Shown here in pieces: positions 6,182 through 10,919 of a DNA stretch of 10,919 bases (its first letter is position 1; every line of letters begins with the position of its first letter). The notes beneath the pieces were generated by a model that was not told the DNA's origin, did no database searches, and saw only the letters and a list, made by a program, of their open reading frames with translations. This DNA comes from an uncultured Collinsella sp. (GTDB lineage Bacteria; Actinomycetota; Coriobacteriia; Coriobacteriales; Coriobacteriaceae). Both the position numbers and the translations under genes were made by a program. Location of the stretch: contig URWM01000030.1 in assembly GCA_900551655.1 (NCBI GenBank), positions 1 to 10,919 on the forward strand. Direction: 5' to 3'.

Positions 6182-7450
6182 ATGAATACCGAGCTGTTTG
6201 ATATCAAGATTCGCGCCGTCGAGGGTGGCGTTACGGCTGCGGCTGGTTTTAAAGCCGCAGGCATCCACGCTGGGTTCCGCAAGAATCCCGAGCGCCTGGA
6301 TTACGCGTTCGTCGTGCCCGATAAACCCTGTCCCGGTGCCGGCGTGTTTACCACCAATCGCTTTTGCGCGGCGCCCGTGCAGGTGAGCCGTGCCAACCTG
6401 GGCGGTGCCGACAAGGGCTACGGTATCATCGCCGGCGTTTCGGTCAACTCTGGCAATGCCAACGCCGCCACGGGTGAGACCGGCCTTGCATGCGCGCGCG
6501 AGACGTGCAGCATCGCATCGCAGGTCATCGGCTGCGAGCCCCAGCAGATTCTGGTTGCCTCCACGGGTGTGATTGGCCAGATTCTGCCGATCGACACGTT
6601 TGAGACCGCCATTCCTGCTGCCTACGAGGCGCTCTCTGCCCACGGTGGCGCCGATGCCGCTCGCGCCATCATGACGACCGACACGCACTCCAAGGAGTAC
6701 GCCGTATCCTACGTCAGTGAGGCTGCGGGTCATGCGGGCAATGTCTATACGGTAGGCGGAATGTGCAAGGGCTCGGGCATGATCATGCCCAACATGGCCA
6801 CCATGATCGCAGTTATCACCACCGATGCCCCCGTCGAGCCTGCGGCACTTCATGCCCTGCTGCTCTCGACCGTCAAGCAGACCTTCAACAAGGTAACGGT
6901 CGATTCCGACACCTCGACCAACGACACCTGCATCATGCTTGCCTCCGGCGCCGCTGCCGCAGATGCCGAGCCTATCGTCGAGGGCTCCGATGCCTTTGAC
7001 GAGTTGGCATTTGCCGTGCACGAGGTGTGCGAGAGCCTGGCGCGCAATATCGCCGCCGATGGTGAGGGCGCATCTAAGCTTGTTACGGTCAACGTTACCG
7101 GCGCCGTGAACGACGAGGAGGCCGATATCGCCGCCCGTGCCGTTGCCAACTCGCCGCTCGTTAAGACCTGCATCGCCGGCCACGACTGCAACTGGGGCCG
7201 CGTTGCCATGGCGCTCGGCAAGTGCGGCGTGAAGTTTAATCAGGAAGACGTTTCCATCGACATGATGGGCATGCCCGTCTGCCGTGACGGCCTGACCGTT
7301 CCCTTTGACGAGGACGAGGCTCTGCGACGTTTTGAGGCGCCCGAGATCGTGATCTCGGCCGACCTGGGCGCGGGCGACGCGGCGACCACCGTGTGGACTT
7401 GTGACCTCACGCACGAGTACATCTCCATTAACGGCGACTACCGTTCCTAG
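6182..7450 (+). CDS. argJ: Bifunctional ornithine acetyltransferase / N-acetylglutamate synthase
   Basis: Transfers the acetyl group from N-acetylornithine to glutamate, giving ornithine and regenerating N-acetylglutamate; some members also acetylate glutamate from acetyl-CoA. The 422-residue length fits the family (about 400). VNSGNANAATG and the self-cleavage region KGSGMIMPNMATM are clear. The precursor should split between A206 and T207, making T207 the N-terminal nucleophile of the beta chain. IAGHDCNWGRVAMALGKCG and the C-terminal INGDYRS are also typical. ATG 6182 lies 11 nt after AAGGAG. Its presence shows the acetyl-recycling pathway. From sequence alone I cannot say whether it is bifunctional or only the transferase. 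It follows argC after an unusually wide 134-bp gap. Confidence 0.96.
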   Translation: MNTELFDIKIRAVEGGVTAAAGFKAAGIHAGFRKNPERLDYAFVVPDKPCPGAGVFTTNRFCAAPVQVSRANLGGADKGYGIIAGVSVNSGNANAATGETGLACARETCSIASQVIGCEPQQILVASTGVIGQILPIDTFETAIPAAYEALSAHGGADAARAIMTTDTHSKEYAVSYVSEAAGHAGNVYTVGGMCKGSGMIMPNMATMIAVITTDAPVEPAALHALLLSTVKQTFNKVTVDSDTSTNDTCIMLASGAAAADAEPIVEGSDAFDELAFAVHEVCESLARNIAADGEGASKLVTVNVTGAVNDEEADIAARAVANSPLVKTCIAGHDCNWGRVAMALGKCGVKFNQEDVSIDMMGMPVCRDGLTVPFDEDEALRRFEAPEIVISADLGAGDAATTVWTCDLTHEYISINGDYRS

Positions 7451-7531
7451 ATTCCAGGCACGCTGCGCATCTTGCCGCGATTGCGGACAGCGGAGCACGG
7501 CGCGATAACGATACGAAAGACGAGGCAGATT

Positions 7532-8512
7532 ATGAAATTCGCACGCGATTGTCGTTCGAGCGAATCCAACGAAGCAACCGCGCAGCTGCTGTTCGAAGCG
7601 CTGCCGTGGATTAAGAACCTGACCGGTAAGACGGTTGTTATCAAATATGGCGGAGCCGCCATGGTTGATGAGCAGCTGCGCCGCGACGTGATGAGCGACA
7701 TCGTGCTGCTCAAGATCATCGGCATGCGCCCCGTCATCGTGCACGGTGGCGGCAAGGCCATCAACGAGGCGCTGAGCCACTACGACATCCCCGTCGAGTT
7801 TAAGAACGGCCAGCGCGTGACCACGCCGGCGACTATGGATATCGTGCGCGAGGTGCTGGGCGGCAAGGTTAACCAGGAGCTGGTCGCTGCCATCAACCAC
7901 CACGGCAATTTGGCCGTAGGCGTGTCGGGCAGCGATGCCGGCACGCTCATCGCCGAGCCGCTCGACCCCGAGCTCGGTCGCGTGGGCAAAGTGACGCACG
8001 TCAACACCGACTATATCGAGCGCTTGCTCGATAGCGAGTACATCCCCGTCATCGCTACCGTCGCGGCGGGGGAGGACGGCGGTTTCTTCAACATCAATGC
8101 CGATACCGCCGCCGGTGCCGTCGCGGCGGCGCTTCATGCGCATAAGGCGATCTTTTTGACCGACGTCGATGGCCTGTACAAGGACTTTAGCGATAAAGAC
8201 TCACTCATCTCCAACCTAACGCTCGACGAGGTTAACGAAATGCTCTACGGCGGCGAGGTCGATAAGGGCATGATTCCCAAGCTGCGTGCGGCCGTCGATG
8301 CGCTTGCCGGCGGCGTATTTCGCGCTCACATCATCAACGGCACCACGCCGCATTCGCTGCTGCTGGAGCTGCTGACCGATGCCGGCGTCGGTACCGTGAT
8401 CCATTCCACCGAGACGGCTTACGAGTTCGATACGCATCCGCATCCGCTTTCGACGTTTGCTGCGCGTCTGACCGAAAACCTCGACGAGGTCGAGAAGCTT
8501 CAGACGGTCTAG
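7532..8512 (+). CDS. argB: Acetylglutamate kinase
   Basis: Phosphorylates N-acetylglutamate with ATP, the second pathway step and the usual feedback point when ArgJ recycles acetyl. From ATG 7532 it has 326 residues. The amino acid kinase fold is shown by KTVVIKYGGAAM (33-44, with phosphate-binding K38), VHGGGKAIN (70-78), GVSGSDAGTLIAEP, KVTHVNTDYIERLLD and FLTDVDGLYKD. An N-terminal extension of about 30 residues before the first strand (EATAQLLFEALPWIKNL) corresponds to the N-helix that builds the arginine-inhibited hexamer in other species, so feedback inhibition by arginine is likely. The frame extends upstream to TTG 7472, but ATG 7532 has GAGG 6 nt ahead and a family-like N-terminus. 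The C-terminal tail after THPHP is about 23 residues. Confidence 0.95.
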   Translation: MKFARDCRSSESNEATAQLLFEALPWIKNLTGKTVVIKYGGAAMVDEQLRRDVMSDIVLLKIIGMRPVIVHGGGKAINEALSHYDIPVEFKNGQRVTTPATMDIVREVLGGKVNQELVAAINHHGNLAVGVSGSDAGTLIAEPLDPELGRVGKVTHVNTDYIERLLDSEYIPVIATVAAGEDGGFFNINADTAAGAVAAALHAHKAIFLTDVDGLYKDFSDKDSLISNLTLDEVNEMLYGGEVDKGMIPKLRAAVDALAGGVFRAHIINGTTPHSLLLELLTDAGVGTVIHSTETAYEFDTHPHPLSTFAARLTENLDEVEKLQTV

Positions 8513-8581
8513 CTGACCCTCAGCCGCCCCATTCCTGCACCCATAGCCCCGCGCCGTCTGGCGCCCAACGAAAGGCATCTC

Positions 8582-9865
8582 ATGTCACTTGCAGCTCAGC
8601 AATCGCTTGAATCCCATTACGTTATGCATACCTTTGGCCGCTCTCCGGTCGAGTTTGTCGAGGGTCACGGCATGAAGCTCACCGGCGACGATGGTCGTGA
8701 GTACCTCGACTTTCTTGCCGGCATCGGCGTGTGCAGCCTAGGTCATGGCGACCCGGCTGTGCTCTCGGCGCTCGAGGCACAGACCAAAAAGCTCATGCAT
8801 GTCTCCAATTACTTCTACATTGAGCAGCGCGGACAGGTCGCGGCGCTGCTGTCCAAGCTTGCTAACGACAACGTAGATGGTGCGCGCGTGCTTGCCGATG
8901 CCATTGCCGCCGGCGATGAGACCACGGCAGCTGCTCTTGGTGCCCCGGCTACGGATGAGCAGGTTTGGGAGACCTTCTTTGCCAACTCTGGCGCCGAGGC
9001 CAACGAGGGCTCGATGAAGCTCGCGCGCCTGTACGCCATGCGTGCCGGTAATGGCGGCAACACCATCGTGTGCATGCGCGGCGGCTTCCACGGCCGTACG
9101 CTCGAGACCATTGCCGCCACCATGCAGGATTGGCTGCAGGATAGTTTCCGCCCGCTGCCGGGTGGCTTTGTGGCCTGTACGCCCAACGATATCAATGAAC
9201 TGCGTGCGATCTTTAAGCAGCTGGGGAGCGAAATATGTGCCGTGATGCTCGAGCCGATCCAGGGTGAGAGTGGCGTGCACCCCATGACCGAGGAGTTTAT
9301 GGCGGCAGCGCGCGACCTGGCACACGAAGTGGGCGCCGTGCTTATAGCCGACGAGGTCCAGTGCGGCATCTTCCGCTCCGGCAAGCCGTTTGCATTCCAA
9401 ACCTATGGCGTGGAACCCGACATCATGAGCCTTGCCAAGGGCATTGCCGATGGCGTGCCCATGGGTGCCGTCGTAGCAAAGAAGGAGATTGCCGACGTGT
9501 TTAAGCCGGGCGACCACGGCTCGACCTTTGGCGGCAGCTGCCTGGCCATTGCGGCGTGCGCCGCGACGCTCTCCGCGCTCGTGCGCGGCGATTATGCCGA
9601 CCATGCTGCCAAGGTGGGTGCCTATATGGAGGCAAAGCTCGCCAAGCTGCCGCACGTGACCGAGGTACGTGGCCGCGGCTTGATGCTCGGCTGTGATTTG
9701 GATGATGCCGCGGGCGACGCGCATGATGTTGTTGCCCGCGCGCTGACCGCCGGTGCCGTGACCAACGCTACAGGTGCGCATACGCTGCGTTTCCTGCCGC
9801 CACTTGTCTGCGAAGAAGCCGACGTGGACAGCCTGATCAAGACCCTGTCGGACGTTTTGGCCTAA
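8582..9865 (+). CDS. argD: Acetylornithine aminotransferase
   Basis: PLP enzyme converting N-acetylglutamate semialdehyde and glutamate to N-acetylornithine. It belongs to the class III aminotransferases and has 427 residues, longer than usual (about 390-400). LDFLAGIGVCSLGH, NSGAEANEGSMKLAR (135-149), GGFHGRT, EPIQGESGVHP, IADEVQCGIFRSG and the Schiff-base lysine K286 in LAKGIADGVPMGA are all present. The excess length lies mainly at about residues 95-128 (DNVDGARVLADAIAAGDETT and following), an Ala-rich insertion between the helix after the small-domain region and the FFANSGAEAN strand. ATG 8582 lies 6 nt after AAAGG. It is the last gene of the arginine block, 69 bp after argB, with a small GCGCC/GGCGC hairpin in the gap. 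Related enzymes for GABA or ornithine exist, but the operon fixes the role. Confidence 0.94.
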   Translation: MSLAAQQSLESHYVMHTFGRSPVEFVEGHGMKLTGDDGREYLDFLAGIGVCSLGHGDPAVLSALEAQTKKLMHVSNYFYIEQRGQVAALLSKLANDNVDGARVLADAIAAGDETTAAALGAPATDEQVWETFFANSGAEANEGSMKLARLYAMRAGNGGNTIVCMRGGFHGRTLETIAATMQDWLQDSFRPLPGGFVACTPNDINELRAIFKQLGSEICAVMLEPIQGESGVHPMTEEFMAAARDLAHEVGAVLIADEVQCGIFRSGKPFAFQTYGVEPDIMSLAKGIADGVPMGAVVAKKEIADVFKPGDHGSTFGGSCLAIAACAATLSALVRGDYADHAAKVGAYMEAKLAKLPHVTEVRGRGLMLGCDLDDAAGDAHDVVARALTAGAVTNATGAHTLRFLPPLVCEEADVDSLIKTLSDVLA

Positions 9866-9890
9866 CACAGCGAAATAACTTAACTTTGAC

Positions 9891-9950
9891 CGGGTTCCGG
9901 ACTGCGGACGTGCCCTATGTGGCATGATTCAGCGGTCTGGAGCCCGTTTT
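9891..9950 (+). terminator. Long-stem terminator of the arginine operon
   Basis: Positions 9891-9903 pair with 9934-9946 over 13 bp, three of them G-U, and TTTT follows at 9947-9950. The 30-nt loop holds a second hairpin, CGTGCC (9909-9914) with GGCATG (9921-9926). It lies 25 bp after the argD stop. The T-tract is short, so efficiency may be moderate. Confidence 0.55.
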
Positions 9951-9978
9951 GCTATCGATTTACCATGGCTGGGATAGG

Positions 9979-10202
9979 CCGTGTGCAAAAAGTGGCAAAT
10001 ATGAGTACTGGCACTAACCTTGTAACATATAAAATAGACGTTTTTAGACGAGTTGGGCCACATATGCCCAGTTTTGTAGTTAGTAAATTGGCTTAACTGG
10101 ACTATTGATCGTCGTTCTAATGTCGGATTTGCCTTTTATGACTTCGAAAACGCTGCCATCAAAAAGGTAGCAGTACTCATATTTGGCATTTTTTGCACAC
10201 GG
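9979..10202. repeat. AT-rich patch bounded by near-perfect inverted repeats
   Basis: The left arm (9981-10010) begins GTGTGCAAAA and ends GAGTACTG. The right arm (10171-10200) is its reverse complement with 2 mismatches in 30 (arm positions 12 and 15), and one CC/GG pair extends it outward. The 160 bp between are about 39% G+C by hand count, far below the neighbouring genes. No target-site duplication is visible at the outer edges, and no transposase lies inside. A small hairpin TGGGC/GCCCA lies in the middle (about 10044-10060). Read outside-in, both arms encode CAK-x-x-KYEY in the same frame, so they could also be two inverted copies of a small coding repeat. It may be a MITE-like or genus-specific intergenic repeat; this is inference. 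Confidence 0.6.
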
Positions 10203-10308
10203 GTATTCGCCAAGGGTCCATTTCGCCGCCCGCTTCCGCTTCGGGCCTGCGGCCCTCGCGTGCTGCGCTGGAAAACGCTTGCGCGTTTCCTCAGCTCCGC
10301 ACCCTGGC

Positions 10309-10335
10309 GGGTTCGAATCCCTCTGCGATGGGCCC
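10309..10335 (+). pseudogene. tRNA T-arm-like relic
   Basis: GGGTTCGAATCCCTC (10309-10323) has the T-loop and most of the T-stem of a tRNA and is an exact inverted copy of the T-arm of the tRNA-Val gene at 10388-10402. The following TGCGATGG-GCCCA resembles an acceptor 3' strand with a poor CCA end. Upstream there is no D-arm, anticodon arm or matching 5' acceptor strand; instead there is a GC-rich stretch (10203-10308) with short hairpins such as GGGCC-TGC-GGCCC and GGAAAACGC/GCGTTTCC. It is therefore a 3' fragment or chance mimic, not a working tRNA. Confidence 0.4.
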
Positions 10336-10339
10336 AAAC

Positions 10340-10367
10340 AAAAACGGTCCCCTTTCGAGGACCGTTT
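10340..10367 (-). terminator. Rho-independent terminator of tRNA-Val
   Basis: AAACGGTCC (10342-10350) and GGACCGTTT (10359-10367) form a perfect 9-bp stem with an 8-nt loop. Read on the minus strand, the stem is followed by a T-rich run (TTTTTGTTT), as in a classical intrinsic terminator. It sits about 10 bp after the 3' end of the tRNA. Confidence 0.85.
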
Positions 10368-10376
10368 CCAATTCAG

Positions 10377-10452
10377 TGGTGGGCGATGAGGGATTCGAAC
10401 CCCCAGCCTTGTGCGTGTAAAGCACCTGCGCTAACCGTTGCGCCAATCGCCC
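10377..10452 (-). tRNA. tRNA-Val (anticodon UAC)
   Basis: On the minus strand a full cloverleaf of 76 nt including an encoded CCA can be read. Acceptor arm: GGGCGAT with ATCGCCC, discriminator A. D-arm: GCGC/GCGC around AACGGTTA. Anticodon loop: TTTACAC, giving anticodon TAC, which reads GUA and other valine codons. T-arm: GGGGG-TTCGAAT-CCCTC with one G-U pair. The top pair of the anticodon stem appears to be a G-A mismatch. It has its own promoter and terminator, so it is a single-gene unit divergent from asnB. Confidence 0.93.
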
Positions 10453-10462
10453 GTGCGGAGAG

Positions 10463-10468
10463 AGTATA
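10463..10468 (-). promoter_or_regulatory. -10 element of the tRNA-Val promoter
   Basis: TATACT on the minus strand ends 10 bp before the tRNA 5' end, so transcription would start only a few bases ahead of the mature end. The -35 region is weak (GTGAAT at 16 bp or GGTGAA at 17 bp). Confidence 0.5.
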
Positions 10469-10582
10469 GCAAAACAATCGCCCCATTCACCTCATATCCA
10501 TTAAAGGTAACCGGCGCGTGTCACAGCGGAGCTGATTCAGTTGAGATTGCCTGAACATTCCGTCCCTCTTTACGCCCTCGGG

Positions 10583-10588
10583 TATACT
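10583..10588 (+). promoter_or_regulatory. -10 element of the asnB promoter
   Basis: GGGTATACTC contains TATACT, the same hexamer as the divergent tRNA promoter. It would give a leader of about 45 nt before the asnB start. No good -35 is visible at 16-18 bp, so the promoter may need an activator or another sigma factor. Positions 10469-10582 show nothing else recognisable. Confidence 0.45.
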
Positions 10589-10639
10589 CAAAAGCTACTG
10601 ATTCGATTTGATGCCCAGCAACAGCAGAGGGGATAGTAT

Positions 10640-10919
10640 ATGTGCGGTTTTGTCGGTTTTGTCGGTGGGACGGATAACCAATCCGAGGTGCTCACCAAGA
10701 TGATGGACCGCATCGTCCATCGCGGTCCCGACATGGGCGGTCAGTTTATCGACGGCCGCGTTGCCCTCGGCTTCCGCCGCCTGTCGATCCTCGACCTGAC
10801 CGAGGCCGGCGCTCAGCCCATGGCCAATGAGGACGGTAGCGTCGTCATTGTCTTCAACGGCGAGATCTACAACTTCCAAGAACTCCGTTCCGAGCTCGAG
10901 GCCAAGGGCTATAAGTTCC
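10640..10919 (+). CDS. asnB: Asparagine synthetase (glutamine-hydrolysing), N-terminal part
   Basis: The gene runs off the window; 93 codons are present. The product begins MCGFVGFVGG, so C2 becomes the N-terminal nucleophile of a class II glutamine amidotransferase domain after Met removal. HRGPD (28-32), GFRRLSILDL (44-53), QPM and FNGEIYNF are the usual glutaminase-domain motifs of AsnB, which makes asparagine from aspartate, glutamine and ATP. AGAGGGG lies 7 nt before the ATG. The synthetase domain is outside the window, so related AsnB-like amidotransferases cannot be fully excluded. It is divergent from the tRNA-Val gene. Confidence 0.9.
   Translation, partial: MCGFVGFVGGTDNQSEVLTKMMDRIVHRGPDMGGQFIDGRVALGFRRLSILDLTEAGAQPMANEDGSVVIVFNGEIYNFQELRSELEAKGYKF

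Noticed and set aside
5804..8143. Open frame of 779 codons on the minus strand across argC, argJ and argB
   Set aside because: It is antisense to three clearly functional genes. Its His/Arg/Gly/Val-rich composition is what the reverse frame of high-GC codons gives, and no domain is recognisable.
9979..10202. CRISPR array or insertion sequence with transposase
   Set aside because: There are only two arms in inverted orientation, no direct-repeat series, no transposase frame and no visible target duplication.
10218..10335. A complete tRNA with a long variable arm on the plus strand
   Set aside because: The T-arm is good, but no D-arm, anticodon arm or fully matching 5' acceptor strand can be found.
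10080..10337. 85-codon minus-strand frame ending in KSDIRTTINSPVKPIY
   Set aside because: Its only start is a TTG inside the T-run after the tRNA terminator, and its first half is antisense to the tRNA-like relic (RDSNPPG is a typical artefact of that). The last 40 residues look more protein-like and are discussed with the inverted repeat.
10183..10469. Overlapping plus-strand frames with GFEPP and RDSNPQP motifs
   Set aside because: These arise from reading antisense through the tRNA-Val T-arm, a well-known false-gene pattern.

Overview
The window is about 10.9 kb of high-GC bacterial chromosome, mostly core metabolism. Protein style, codon use and gene content look like a Coriobacteriia actinobacterium, most probably Collinsella or a close relative. 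That placement comes from pattern recognition, not from a database search.

Layout. (1) Positions 1-294 hold no convincing gene, only a 14-bp perfect palindrome, a strong hairpin and a likely promoter. (2) Positions 295-473 form an FMN riboswitch, followed by a tightly packed energy-coupling factor (ECF) operon: a RibU-type riboflavin S component, a single-chain fusion of the two ECF ATPases (EcfA1-EcfA2), and EcfT. The genes overlap at ATGA and TAATG junctions. (3) Two tandem paralogous flavin-binding split-barrel genes of the pyridoxamine-phosphate-oxidase superfamily follow, closed by a hairpin terminator. (4) A pair of ARG boxes precedes argC-argJ-argB-argD, which is closed by a long-stem terminator. 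(5) An AT-rich intergenic patch is bounded by near-perfect 30-nt inverted repeats. Next to it lie a GC-rich stretch with a tRNA T-arm-like relic, a tRNA-Val(UAC) gene on the minus strand with its own promoter and terminator, and the divergent 5' end of a glutamine-hydrolysing asparagine synthetase gene (asnB) that runs off the window.

How the genes work together. The first block imports riboflavin and is switched off by FMN. The two downstream flavin-fold proteins may use the same cofactor. The second block makes ornithine from glutamate by the acetyl-recycling route: ArgJ transfers acetyl from acetylornithine back to glutamate, ArgB is the likely feedback-controlled kinase, ArgC reduces and ArgD transaminates. 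An ArgR-type repressor probably acts at the paired boxes. argF, argG, argH and argR are not in the window.

I see no wholly new system. The least explained parts are the inverted-repeat patch and tRNA relic at 9979-10335, the insertion in ArgD, and a possible Shine-Dalgarno-sequestering segment upstream of the FMN aptamer.
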